Positions 49,839 through 59,069 of a DNA stretch of 64,000 bases are shown one piece after another. Each line of letters opens with the position of its first letter. Position 1 is the stretch's first letter. The DNA is from JARRKC01 sp963723965 (lineage in GTDB: Bacteria > Acidobacteriota > UBA6911 > RPQK01 > JAPXNP01), in assembly GCA_963723965.1 (NCBI GenBank), contig CAVRSV010000007.1, forward strand, positions 496,001-560,000, given 5' to 3'. Below the pieces are notes generated by a model. It was not told the origin of the DNA and searched no databases. It saw only the letters and a program-made list of their open reading frames with translations. Position numbers and translations under genes: made by a program.

Positions 49839-50744
49839 ATGAGCAGCAACGCGACCTCGGTCAGCTTTGTCGTTCCCTGCTACCGCAACCTGCGCACCAT
49901 CGGCTTCACGCTCCGATCGATCTTGTCCCAGGAGGACTGCCCCGCTTCGGAGGTCTCGGTCATCGACTCCTCTGAGGATAGCGTCGCCGACTGGTTGAGA
50001 GCGCGCTTCCCCGCAGTTCGCTTGATTCGGCCCGACGGCCGACTCTGGGCAGGCGCTGCCCGCAACCTCGGGGCCGCGCGCGCACGAGGGGAGTTCCTGG
50101 CCTTCGTCGATGCGGATGCGGTGCTTCGGCCGAACTGGTTCCGGACCCTGCGGGATCGCCTGACTTCCGCGGAGACAACCCGGGTCGTGGGTGGCTCGGT
50201 GGAGAATGCAAACCCCGACACGCAAGCCTCGCGGATTCTGCATTGGAGCGAATTCTCGGAGTTCCTGCCGGGTTCTCGGAGCGGCTTTCGCACCTTTCTG
50301 TCCAGTTCGAACCTGCTGTTGAGACGGGCCGACTTTGTGCAGACCGAGGGGTTCCCCGAACACCTTCCCGCGTCTGAAGACCGTCTCTTCCTGAGTCACC
50401 TGTTGGAGCGGTCGGGCAGCCGTGCCTACTGGGAAGGATCGACCGGGATCTTCCACTATCACCGATCCCGCTGGTCGGAAGTCCGCGCCCATCTCTACCA
50501 CCTCGGATACTGGGGTGGACGGGTCCGTGCCGAAGACGCGACGCTTCGCGGCGGGCAACTGATCGACGCACCGTCGGCGGCCCTGCTCCTGCCGCTGTAT
50601 CGAACTCCTCTCGTCGCACTCCGCGTCTGCCGAGCCCAGCCGCGGCGCATTCCCGCGGTGCTGGCCCTCACGCCCCTGATTTTCGTGGCCCTGTCGTCCT
50701 GGGCCTACGGCTTCCGAAACGGACTGAAGGGGATCGAGATTTGA
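49839..50744 (+). CDS. Glycosyltransferase family 2
   Basis: A 301-residue GT-A enzyme, the last of six in a row. The ATG directly follows the previous TGA. Motifs are VSFVVPCYRNLRTIGFTLRSI, VIDSSEDSVADWL, ARNLGAARARGEFLAFVDADAVLRPNWF (D-A-D metal site) and ASEDRLFLSHLLERSG. It is the most divergent of the set, with a C-terminal membrane helix (VLALTPLIFVALSSWAYGF). The next gene is convergent. Confidence 0.87.
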   Translation: MSSNATSVSFVVPCYRNLRTIGFTLRSILSQEDCPASEVSVIDSSEDSVADWLRARFPAVRLIRPDGRLWAGAARNLGAARARGEFLAFVDADAVLRPNWFRTLRDRLTSAETTRVVGGSVENANPDTQASRILHWSEFSEFLPGSRSGFRTFLSSSNLLLRRADFVQTEGFPEHLPASEDRLFLSHLLERSGSRAYWEGSTGIFHYHRSRWSEVRAHLYHLGYWGGRVRAEDATLRGGQLIDAPSAALLLPLYRTPLVALRVCRAQPRRIPAVLALTPLIFVALSSWAYGFRNGLKGIEI

Positions 50745-50868
50745 TTTTCGATTCTCAAGGCTGGCGCCGTTCTGCCCGGGGAGGGCCGGCCGAAAACTAA
50801 TTCGGTACCAGGCCTGCATCAAAAAGCTTATTTCATAGGTACTTACAGACGAATTGCGTGCGTGTCAC

Positions 50869-52395
50869 CTATTTCGTCTGTTGCACGGGGCGCTGGAGCT
50901 TGGCCACTTCGTCCGGGGTGTAGCCGAGGGAGGCGAAATCGAGGACGCCGTGCGGTGAGTGGCAGTAGGCACAGGAATAGCCGATCCGCCGGACCCCGTG
51001 GTTGACCGAGATGTAGGAAGTGCCCGGCACTTTCATGGGCATCCATTCTCCGCTCCAGGTGAGCCCGAAGGCACGATAGGGCTGCATTCCCGCGTCGAGT
51101 GCCTGCTTGACGTCGCCGGTCCGGTTGTACACTTCGCGATTCGGTGCCAACAGCAGGGGAAACTGAGCCATCTGCGGATCCTTTTCGAGGAACGCCATTC
51201 CCGGCGCCTGCCACATCTTGAGGTTCCGGTCGAAGAGCATGATCTGGGTCAGCCCCCGCACCGGAAAGAGCTTCGCTCCGTCGGTCTTTCGCGAGGCCGT
51301 AGGGAAGGCCATCCAGCTCTGGGCATCCGACTGACCCGAGGTGTTCGCGACCCGCCAGATGACCGCCGGATAGGTGCGGTCGATGGAGATGGTGGGAACC
51401 CAGAGGCCCGCCATCGCCGGGATGCCGTCGTACTTGGACAGGGCGCTGTACGGGCCCGCGCCGTCATCCGGCACGGGCTTCCCCCAGTCCTCGCTCACGA
51501 TCCCGCTGGCCGCGGGTATGTGGCACGTCTGGCAGGCCACGCGGGCGACATGGGCGTTGAGATCTGCCGCCGCCTCTCCCTGGTGGGGGGCGACCCCATG
51601 GCAGTTCGCGCAGATCGACCGGCACTGCGGGGAGATCGTTGGCGACCATGTCCGATTCGTACTGCCCTTTGGCGATCTTGTGATTTCGGGTCAGGTGACA
51701 GGAGGTACAGGGGATTCCGCTCGCCGCGTGGACGTCGTTGGTCGGCGTATAAGGAGTGCCCCGCTTGTAGTCGAAGGAAAAGGAGTGTTCGTGGCAGCGC
51801 AGGCAGGCCGCGGCCGTCGGGACCTGCGTGATCGACAGTGCGGCCTCGAGGCTCGTGTCCTGTCCCCAGTGAGCTGTGGCCCGCATCGTCGGTGACCAGG
51901 GTCTTGCGGCGGGCCATGTCGTAAACCGCGGCATGGCAGACCAGACAGTCGACGGTGGCCGCCTCCTCTTCCGTGGCCTCGCGACCGGCCGGAAGCGGCG
52001 GTCGCGTCCAGAGCCGCAATGTGGCACATGCCGCAACCGGCGGCCTGGGCGGTGAATCTCCCTTTGGTGGCCGCCGTCCAGTTGGCCAGGGCCGTCGTGC
52101 CGGCCAGGGCGCATTCCCGGTTCACCATCCCCCACCAGGAACCATCGGGCATGCCCTGGACGTTTCGGACCTCGGAGGAGACGTACCAGTGCACCGAGTG
52201 CGTGACCTCCTTCAGGACTGCGTCGTGGCACATCGTGCAAGTTTGCGCCCCTTCATAGCCGCCCTCTTTGATGGCGTCGGCACCGGGATGGACCCACGCC
52301 GACACTGAGGCTTCCGTCGAAGGTGCGGAACTGGACGCCGCCGCGAGGGGTGAGAGGAAACAGATGAGAGCAGCAGAAAGCAGTCGCCGGTTCAT
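50869..52395 (-). pseudogene. Secreted octaheme cytochrome c, about three frameshifts
   Basis: The four frame pieces contain eight heme-binding CxxCH motifs in order: CTMCH (52225-52239), CGMCH (52021-52035), CLVCH (51933-51947), CLRCH (51791-51805), CTSCH (51695-51709), CANCH (51598-51612), CQTCH (51520-51534) and CAYCH (50959-50973). The ATG at 52395 starts a signal peptide, MNRRLLSAALICFLSPLAAA. Frame changes lie near 52000, 51885 and 51635, the last one at a CCCC run. The ~509-residue product would be a periplasmic electron-transfer protein or reductase. That the heme motifs survive across the breaks suggests an error or a very recent lesion. The substrate is unknown. Confidence 0.85.
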
Positions 52396-52524
52396 AAAGC
52401 CTCCCTGCAACTCGTCCTGCATCAACGACTCTATCGGAGCCAGCCCGTAAGGTAAAGCGATCGAGGGGATTCGCGGAAACTCTCTGCCGCAAGCCCGAAG
52501 GGAGACTCCCAGGACGGAGGACGC

Positions 52525-53839
52525 TCAAGCATCTCCACCATAGTTCGAGAAGACCCTGGAGATGGAAGCCCTGAATTTCTCTCCCGGGCCAAGAGGGATC
52601 TCCTCCAGGAGATCGATGCGATGTTGGACGTCGGGACCCAGGAAACGCTCCATCAACTCGCCGATGTCCTGCAGGTCTTCTGCCGGCGGTTCCCTGTGCG
52701 GTACCAGGCGGAGAATCACCAGATTCCTCGTCTGCTGCACCATCTGGTACTGCTTCAGCCAGTCATAGTCTCGTTCGAGAGGAGCCAGGACATCGCCGGG
52801 CGACGCCGCTCGGCCGTCGGGAAGGAGGATTCGATCGTAGATGCGACCGTCGATGGACCGAATCGTGGAATAGGGCAAACCGCACGCGCAGGTCTCCGGG
52901 CCGCGGGTCGCGATATCGCCCAGGCGAAAGCGGATGAACGGCTGGGCATAGGAATGGAGGGCTGTGGCCACCACCTCGCCTCGTTCCCCTATGACCAGCC
53001 GGCCGGTCGGCTCGAAGCACCTCGAGGACCACTCCCTCCTCACAAACGTGCAGTTGATTCGTAGCGCCGCATTCCCAGGCCAACACGTTGAATTCATGGC
53101 TTCCAAAGGTCTCCCGGACGGGGGTCTGAAAGGCTTCGGCGATCCGCTGCCTCATTCCGGCTGTCAGCGTATCTCCGCCGACAGTGACGAGGCGGGGTCG
53201 GATGGACAGCCCGTATCTCTGAACGGCGTCCGCCACGAGCGTCGTCAGGTTGCCGTACCCGCGGATCACGTCCGGCTGGATGGCCTGCAGCCTGTGGGCG
53301 ATGTCCGCGGGGTCGAGGGAGGAACTGAGATGCGTGATCCGAAGCAGGCCCAGCCGATCCAGAATTAGAGCCCATTTGGCATCCCGAGGGGGGCCCTCAC
53401 GATAGCGAATCTGAGCGACCCGGTCTCCCGCTCTCATTCCCAGCTTCAGAAGAACCCGAAAGCGGAGGGCACCCAGATAGCGCTCTTCGAAGAAACTGCA
53501 TCGCACGGTGAAGGGCCGGCCGGTCGACCCGGAAGTTGTCCGCGAGAAGAGCCGGGAGGTCCGGAAGCGCCGGCTGACCAGGTCTTCGGCAGGAACCGCC
53601 AGAAGATCCTCTTTCGAGCTGGCCGGGATCCGTCCGAGATCGGGGAGCCCGCGAAACTCCCGGGGATCGAGCCCCGCACCTTTCAGCAGTCTGCGGTAGT
53701 AGGGGACATTCTCGAAGGCGTGGCGAACCAGGGAAATGAGTCGACGGGACTGGTATCGCAACAGCTCTTCCCGGTCGGAGAATCCCCTCGAACCCAGACA
53801 CTGCAGAGCTTCGAGGCGATGCCCGAAAGGCATCCTCAA
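52525..53839 (-). pseudogene. CapK/PaaK-like adenylate-forming enzyme, single frameshift
   Basis: About 438 residues of the phenylacetate-CoA ligase-like (ANL) superfamily. The first frame, from ATG 53839, has the ATP-binding loop TTSGSTGRPFTVRCSFFEE, then IRGYGNLTTLVADAV, VTVGGDTLTAGMRQRI and ETFGSHEFNVLAWECG. The second frame completes VLEPTGRLVIGERGEVV, the hinge region with FIRFRLGDIATRG, CxCGLPYSTIRSIDGR and the C-terminal domain. The break is one extra base near 53013-53018 in GTGCTTCGAG (GTGCTCGAG restores V-L-E). In surface-sugar clusters such enzymes (CapK) are thought to activate an acyl or amino-acid group, so glycan decoration is inferred. The start overlaps the methyltransferase stop by four bases. 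Confidence 0.85.
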
Positions 53840-54675
53840 TCTCCCCTGGCCAGAACCACGATCGGGCGCCGATCTCCGATCTCGTAGCCCGGGATGCGCA
53901 CCTCGAGCAGCCTGAGGGTTTCCCGGAAGATGGCCAGATGCTGGTCCAGAGTTGGAAAGAAGTATTTTCCCTGCTTGTCCCGATACAGGTGGATCGCCCC
54001 GATGACTCGGGCGTCCCAGCCTGTCGACTCCGCGAGTTCACCTTCATCGATGCCGAACGAACGCCAGGCCTCCCAGATCCTCCCGATTTCGATGCCGGCC
54101 TGCGGGCTCGCCTGCAAGGCCATGGCGAAGCGAAGCTTGAAGGCGTGAAAGCTGCCGATCTTCCGCTCGAGCAGGTCCTCGACCACGGCCTCCGGTTCCT
54201 CCCTCACCTCAGGCGCGGCGTGAAGGCGCATGATGACCAGACCCTCCGGACGCAGGCTGTCCCGGGCAGCGTGCGTCAACTCACCGAACTCCGAGGGGTA
54301 CCGGGTGCTGTTCAGGCTGCCGTCGCCGACGATCAGGTCGCAGGCGTCGCCGGCGAAGCGAGGAGAATCCGACCATTCGCCCTGGACCGCCCGTCTGAAC
54401 CCGGGGACGTCCCCCGGCCACACCGTTGCGATCATCTCTTCGGCCCGATCGATGGCCAGCAGTTCGGTACCCTCCGGCCAGTCCATCAAAGCCAACTCGG
54501 GCGTAACACCCCATTGAATGACGCGGTACGCCCGCTGCGGGCTCCGGACGGCGAGCCGCAGCACGGCGTCCCGGATGATGGCGATATCCTCGGGCGACGG
54601 TCGCAGAGGAGGACCCAAGAGGTCCCAGTAGCCCGACACGCTGTTCCAATGAACACGATTACCGCAGGAATCCAT
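53836..54675 (-). CDS. SAM-dependent methyltransferase-like protein
   Basis: A 279-residue soluble protein. The segment YRVIQWGVTPELALMDWPEGTELLAIDRAEEMIATVWPG matches a degenerate class I SAM-binding fold (acidic residue at the end of strand 2), and DLIVGDGSLNSTRYPSEFGELTHAARDSLRPEGLVIMRLH matches the later motifs. The usual glycine-rich GxGxG loop is replaced by WGVTPE, so activity on an unusual substrate or a lost function are both possible. It is paired with the CapK-like gene by a four-base overlap. Confidence 0.75.
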   Translation of the reverse strand: MDSCGNRVHWNSVSGYWDLLGPPLRPSPEDIAIIRDAVLRLAVRSPQRAYRVIQWGVTPELALMDWPEGTELLAIDRAEEMIATVWPGDVPGFRRAVQGEWSDSPRFAGDACDLIVGDGSLNSTRYPSEFGELTHAARDSLRPEGLVIMRLHAAPEVREEPEAVVEDLLERKIGSFHAFKLRFAMALQASPQAGIEIGRIWEAWRSFGIDEGELAESTGWDARVIGAIHLYRDKQGKYFFPTLDQHLAIFRETLRLLEVRIPGYEIGDRRPIVVLARGD

Positions 54676-54972
54676 CGCCCGCCCTCTGGCGTACCGAATT
54701 CGACACCCCGATGAATGGCACCTCTCCCGCGGAACAACCAGGAGACCACGCGCTGATGATCCCGCCGCTCCCTGGAGAATCGGTGCGACTGGAACGAGAA
54801 TGCTACGGCCGCACCCTGTCCGTCAATGGGCTCTGCGTGCCTCGGCGGGGCTGTTTGGGAGGTGATGAACCGTTTGGAGGCTCTACCAGAGGCGCGGATG
54901 CGAAACCAGAACCCGGCCACTCGGGACCTGTCCGGCTCCCTGCATCCCACCCCCCGAATCGGAACCGGCAAC
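54676..54972. other. Spacer between methyltransferase and secreted-module genes
   Basis: About 297 bases without a supported gene. It contains GAATCGGAACC-like and CGGGACC-like words similar to those in other spacers of the window. No terminator or promoter could be picked with confidence. Confidence 0.35.
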
Positions 54973-55782
54973 TCACCGTGGGGGGTGCACCGTTGCTTCG
55001 ACCTTGTCGCCATGGCGAAGCTTCTGAGCCTGCTCCTCGGTGAGACCGAAGAAGGCCTTCTCCTCGGCAGAGATATAGTTGAAGAGAACGGACATCTCTA
55101 CGGGTATGGTCCGGCTCTCCCCCCGAAAGAGGCAACGGATCGTGGCGGAGCGGTTCTTCTCGTTTTCCTCGCCCTCGACCGCTACCGTCAGAAACGCGGA
55201 CTGGCCGGGGGCAAGCTGCCGAAACCCGGGATGGACCGACAGACTCTGAGTGCTCGCAGAGCAGGACTGCAGGACGACCTTCTCTTCGAGGCCGTTCGAG
55301 AGGGTGACCCTGCCCCGCTGGACCGGGTTCAGGAAGTGGAGAGTGAGTGCGGAAGGCTGGGCGGACAGAGTGCCGGATCTGACTCTGGCCGGCCCGACCG
55401 ACCCGTAGAGCCTCCTATTGAGTTGGGACGGAGTGGCCGCGGGAACTTCGAGGTACCAGTCATCCTCGATCCGCTTCCAGGATTGCTCGACCCGACCCGG
55501 CACAAGCCCCACTCCTCCGATGGAGCCAAACTTCACGTTCAGCGTGACTCGCGCTTCGGCGCGGCTCTGCCGGATGGCGTCGATCTTCCAGCCCACGACG
55601 GGCAGAGCTCGCCGGTTCAGGAAGCGGTCTCTCGCGGCGGGGTCGACCAGTTCGGACGCCTCGGTCAGACGGCCCTGTTCCATGGCCTTCCAGTAACTCG
55701 TGACCCGCTCGCCGAGCGGCGTCCCGGCCGTCGGGGCCAAAGCGATCGAGGTCAGCCAGAGAAAAAGCAGCACGCAGTTCAT
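54973..55782 (-). CDS. Module A, gene 2: secreted protein with Ig-like C-terminal domain
   Basis: A 269-residue protein with a signal peptide (MNCVLLFLWLTSIALAPTAG). Residues about 22-110 form an NTF2-like alpha+beta region (TSYWKAMEQGRLTEASELVDPAARDRFLNRR...SWKRIEDDWYLEVP). The C-terminal half is a beta domain (SALTLHFLNPVQRGRVTLSNGLEEKVVLQ...GFRQLAPGQSAFLTVAV). It is a paralogue of the protein at 60954-61740 (shared FLNR, W(Y/K)xxV(P/E)xP and LAPxQ(S/P)SALxxxNxL positions), and the upstream genes are paralogues too. It follows gene 1 by 52 bases. No known function. Confidence 0.7.
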   Translation of the reverse strand: MNCVLLFLWLTSIALAPTAGTPLGERVTSYWKAMEQGRLTEASELVDPAARDRFLNRRALPVVGWKIDAIRQSRAEARVTLNVKFGSIGGVGLVPGRVEQSWKRIEDDWYLEVPAATPSQLNRRLYGSVGPARVRSGTLSAQPSALTLHFLNPVQRGRVTLSNGLEEKVVLQSCSASTQSLSVHPGFRQLAPGQSAFLTVAVEGEENEKNRSATIRCLFRGESRTIPVEMSVLFNYISAEEKAFFGLTEEQAQKLRHGDKVEATVHPPR

Positions 55783-55834
55783 GCCCCTGGGTTCACTTCC
55801 GTGAGGTCTCGGGGTCGGGCTGGGCTCGGCCGGG

Positions 55835-56503
55835 TCAGGGTTCGATCATGACCCCGCCGAAGAAGCCGCCCTGTCCCATGGCCGGGACCATTTCGTAGGC
55901 CTGGGTGAAACCGACGCCGAAGACGGTGTTGTTGTAGGTCCCCGCCAGGCAGTCAAAATCGGACAGAATCCAGCCATATCCCCGAAAGCCACCGGGGCCG
56001 AGGACCCCGGGGTCCGTGAGATGGTCCTCGGAAACGCCGTAGGCGCGCGCCAGGACTTCGGCGAGGCGAACTGTCCAGGTCGCTCCAGGACCGAGGGTCC
56101 CTTCCGCAGAAAGCCCGTCTCCCAGTCGAGCGCCGGGGTCGGCGGCGGGCTCCGTCTGATAGACGACGGGGGCTCCGTCCAGGCCGTAGAGAAAGAGTGT
56201 GATTCGGCCCGAGGTCGGAGCATCGGCACGGCCCAGATAGGGCGCCACCGAAGCCGGGGATGCACAGACGTTGCTGATCGATATGGCACAATCGACCGCC
56301 ATGGAGGGGTCGTCGGGGTTTGGGATGACCGCAAGGAAATGAGCGAAGACGGCTCGGTATGCGCTCGAACCGGATTCCTGAAGAAACACAGTCGGCAATG
56401 TGCTCCGGGAAGAGACCGACTGGGCGACACTCTGAACGGCGAAGCCAGATAGACACAGACCGGCGACAAGCCACCAGGTTTTGATCACAGGGAAAGCCTC
56501 CAT
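55835..56503 (-). CDS. Module A, gene 1: secreted beta-rich protein
   Basis: About 222 residues from the ATG at 56503 (MEAFPVIKTWWLVAGLCLSGFAVQSVAQ, a signal peptide). It is a paralogue of the protein at 60277-60870: shared features include TAISISN / CAISISN, G(D/T)GL(S/T)AEGxLxPGxTW, a hydrophobic LSDFDCLAGTYNNTVF / VGEFDAIVGTYVNTFS block and a C-terminal QA(Y/F)xM. It also resembles the C-terminal domains of the big repeat proteins in general layout. The function is unknown; I infer an exported, surface-exposed beta domain. Confidence 0.7.
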   Translation of the reverse strand: MEAFPVIKTWWLVAGLCLSGFAVQSVAQSVSSRSTLPTVFLQESGSSAYRAVFAHFLAVIPNPDDPSMAVDCAISISNVCASPASVAPYLGRADAPTSGRITLFLYGLDGAPVVYQTEPAADPGARLGDGLSAEGTLGPGATWTVRLAEVLARAYGVSEDHLTDPGVLGPGGFRGYGWILSDFDCLAGTYNNTVFGVGFTQAYEMVPAMGQGGFFGGVMIEP

Positions 56504-56589
56504 TCCGGCATACGAAACCCCTGCGGGATTCGCCGCCGTTACCACTTCAGGAGAACAGGATGCTCGAGAGGGGCAAAAGTCACAAGAAT

Positions 56590-58176
56590 CTAAGGAAGGA
56601 AAAGAACCTGTTGCAGCCCGTCGCCGGAATAGTCGCCGGCGAGGACCAGAGGAAATCCGGCCCGTATGCTGAAGTTGACCATCACCTCAGCTTCGCCGTC
56701 TACGATCTGCAGGGCGACGATGCGATCCTCGTACCGCAGAAACCTATAGCGTCGGTAATTGCTGCCGGAGAGGGAAGTTACATCAAACTGCTGGGTTCCC
56801 TTGTAGGTGGGTGGCTTCGAAAAGGAGTAGGCACCCGGAAAGCGACTGCTGAAGATGACCGATCGCTCGAGCTTGTTGTCGAAAACTTGGAGATACCGGG
56901 TCGGCGATCCCTTCCGGTCTTCGGTGCCGACCAGCAGGCCGGGACCGAAAGGCAGCGTCAGCTCCTTCTGGTAGGCCAACCCGCCGTCGCTGATGTCGTA
57001 GATCACCAGGTTGGGATTCTTGACGAAGGCGACAGCCAGTTCGTTCTTGCCGTCCTCATTGAAATCGAAAATGGCCATCGAACGAACCAGGTCGAAGAGA
57101 AACGCACCCGAGAACCACTGCTGGAGCTCGCCGCCATTGAACCGGTACCCGATCAGTGCGGAACCCACCGATGTCGAGACGGTCAGGATGTAATCCAGCT
57201 GCTGATCCCCATCCAAATCGGTCGTCAACAATTGTTGCCCGGGGGGCACCAGAAGGGTAGGACGGGGATAACCCACCACGGCGGAGCCGAGCTGAAGGGG
57301 GGCTCCCGTATCCAGTGTGAAATTGCCGCTGAAGTCTCGCGTCGCCTGAAAAGTGAAGCGGGTCGGGTCTGCCTGGTCGAGCGGGCCCAGCACCAGGAAC
57401 TGATTGTCGAGCTCGTCATCGCTGTTCCCGCTGGGAGGAGGCTGGGAATCACCCCCGCCGTTGTTCGGGTTGGTCGACCCTCCACCGTCGCCCCCGCCAT
57501 TGTTCCCGCCGTTGTTGCCGGAATCGCCGCCGCCCGAATCCCCTCCTCCGTTCTGGCCACCCTGGTCTCCCTGTCCGTCCTGACCGGAAGTGCCGGATCC
57601 AAAGCTGTCGTAGAGAGCCTGACTGAAAGGATTGTAGTTGTTGACGCGACTTCCGGTTTCTCCCGGGAAGAAGTGACTGTAGGCAGCCTGGTAGTCCGTC
57701 TCCATTTGGGCGAGTTCGTGTCGGAGAGTGGAGTCGGCGACCGCGGACGCACCTCCTTTGGCTCGTCCGGCGGCTCCTGCTGCGGCCTGCCGTTCCGCGG
57801 CACGGGCTCGCGCCCGTTCAGCCGCGGCCGGGGTCATCCCCCGCCGCCTGGAGCTTCCATTCTCCGAGCCACGCTCCGATGTCCTCCGGAAGCGCGGGCC
57901 GTTCCGCGGAGAGCGGGAAACGAATCCACCTCCTTCGTTCCCTGCGCCGAACATCCGACCGCTCCCCGACCCGACGAACCGTGGCGTGGCGGTCGTTGAG
58001 AGGTATCGCGCCTCTCCCGTGACTTGCCGCGAATTCGGATCGGAATCGGATGCCGTCGGCTGAATGCGCGGAACCAGATAGCTGAATGTGGGCAGAGAGA
58101 GCAACAGGATGGCGGCCAGAGAATACCGCACGATGCGGCCCGTGCCGTTCCATGCCCGTCGTCTCAAATCGTTCAC
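56590..58176 (-). CDS. Membrane-anchored FG-GAP/VCBS-like repeat protein
   Basis: About 528 residues. The start is uncertain: a GTG at 58176 with AGGAA seven bases upstream is preferred; ATGs at 58212 and 58248 are alternatives. A short cytoplasmic N-terminus and one membrane helix (IVRYSLAAILLLSLPTFSYLV) are followed by an Arg/Ala-rich region, then a Gly/Asp/Asn-rich low-complexity linker (57440-57600) and a beta-propeller-like domain. Three calcium-type loops (DLDGDQQLD, DFNEDGKNE, DYSGDGLQQ) fit FG-GAP repeats; the last repeat stops abruptly at the C-terminus. It is divergent from the ECF sigma operon, which suggests that it may be a target or sensor partner of that regulator. Confidence 0.7.
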   Translation of the reverse strand: MNDLRRRAWNGTGRIVRYSLAAILLLSLPTFSYLVPRIQPTASDSDPNSRQVTGEARYLSTTATPRFVGSGSGRMFGAGNEGGGFVSRSPRNGPRFRRTSERGSENGSSRRRGMTPAAAERARARAAERQAAAGAAGRAKGGASAVADSTLRHELAQMETDYQAAYSHFFPGETGSRVNNYNPFSQALYDSFGSGTSGQDGQGDQGGQNGGGDSGGGDSGNNGGNNGGGDGGGSTNPNNGGGDSQPPPSGNSDDELDNQFLVLGPLDQADPTRFTFQATRDFSGNFTLDTGAPLQLGSAVVGYPRPTLLVPPGQQLLTTDLDGDQQLDYILTVSTSVGSALIGYRFNGGELQQWFSGAFLFDLVRSMAIFDFNEDGKNELAVAFVKNPNLVIYDISDGGLAYQKELTLPFGPGLLVGTEDRKGSPTRYLQVFDNKLERSVIFSSRFPGAYSFSKPPTYKGTQQFDVTSLSGSNYRRYRFLRYEDRIVALQIVDGEAEVMVNFSIRAGFPLVLAGDYSGDGLQQVLFLP

Positions 58177-58427
58177 GCTCAAGTTCCTGGTTCTCCCGAT
58201 TCGAGCACACATCGCCCGATGCTCAATCGAACAGTTTATACGAGACATCCTCGATTCAGAAGAGAAAAGTCCCGCCCTGAAAAGGAGCGGCCCCCGAGGC
58301 GGGTCTCCATCGAGCCAGCCCCCGTTTCCCAAAAACGCCTTCACTTCTTCTGCAACTTTCGGGGGCGTGCGCCATCTTTTAATGTCGCTTTTGGGTAGGG
58401 ACGGCTGATGAGTCAAACGGACCGAGC

Positions 58428-58457
58428 TTGGCAAACCGCGAGACAGACGGATAAACT
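58428..58457 (+). promoter_or_regulatory. Putative promoter of the ECF sigma operon
   Basis: TTGGCA (58428-58433) and TAAACT (58452-58457) are 18 bases apart, so transcription would begin a few bases before the ATG at 58470, again implying a nearly leaderless message. No ECF-type GGAAC box was recognised. Confidence 0.4.
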
Positions 58458-58469
58458 CGTCGATCTCCA

Positions 58470-59069
58470 ATGTCGCAAGAGATCAGTCCCGAGGAACTCC
58501 AGAAACTCGTGGATCGAGCCAAGGCCGGTTCCTCGGATGAGTTCCATCAGCTTTACTCCCTGTTTGTAAAGGCCATCTTCAACTTCATCTGGCGTCTTTG
58601 CGGCGCGCCGGAGGAAGCCGAGGATTTGACCCAGGAGACGTTTCTCAAGGTCTACGCAGAATTGCCGAACCTGAGAGACTCGGGCCAGTTCAAGTTCTGG
58701 CTCTATCGGATAGCGCGAAATGAAGTTTATCAAAGACTCAGACGAACCAAACGGCGACCGGAGGTCTCCATCGACAATGAGGAGATCGCGTATTACGAGT
58801 TCCTGGTCGACGATTCAGACGGCCTCGACCCCGAACGGCAGGTTCTCTCCGACGAGCTCTATGGTGTCGTGCGTGGGTGTCTGCAGTCTCTAAAGCCCAA
58901 ATACAGGGATGTTTTCGTGCTGGCTGTATTCGAGAAGATGAGTTACGAGGACATAACCAAGGTGGTCGGTCGGTCGCTCCTCTCCGTCAAAACGGATATC
59001 TACCGAGCCCGTCTGGCAGTGAAGGACGCGGTCACCGATTATCTGGCCAAGTCAAAGAGAAAGAAATAG
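58470..59069 (+). CDS. ECF-family RNA polymerase sigma factor
   Basis: A 199-residue extracytoplasmic-function sigma factor. Region 2 is clear: IFNFIWRLCGAPEEAEDLTQETFLKVYAEL, with the D-x-x-Q-E-T-F core-binding motif, then GQFKFWLYRIARNEVYQRLRR for -10 recognition. Region 4 is LKPKYRDVFVLAVFEKMSYEDITKVVGRSLLSVKTDIYRARLAVKDAV, a helix-turn-helix for -35 binding. It is directly followed by its probable anti-sigma factor. The acidic linker DSDGLDPERQV separates the domains. The target genes may include the divergent FG-GAP gene and the flanking modules (inference). Confidence 0.95.
   Translation: MSQEISPEELQKLVDRAKAGSSDEFHQLYSLFVKAIFNFIWRLCGAPEEAEDLTQETFLKVYAELPNLRDSGQFKFWLYRIARNEVYQRLRRTKRRPEVSIDNEEIAYYEFLVDDSDGLDPERQVLSDELYGVVRGCLQSLKPKYRDVFVLAVFEKMSYEDITKVVGRSLLSVKTDIYRARLAVKDAVTDYLAKSKRKK

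Noticed and set aside
49623..50822. Minus-strand frame of 399 codons opposite two GT2 genes
   Set aside because: It is an antisense shadow rich in Gln/Arg/Gly with no domain.
56560..57999. Plus-strand frame of 479 codons opposite the FG-GAP gene
   Set aside because: It has no motifs or ribosome site, and the minus-strand frame has a membrane helix and calcium loops.
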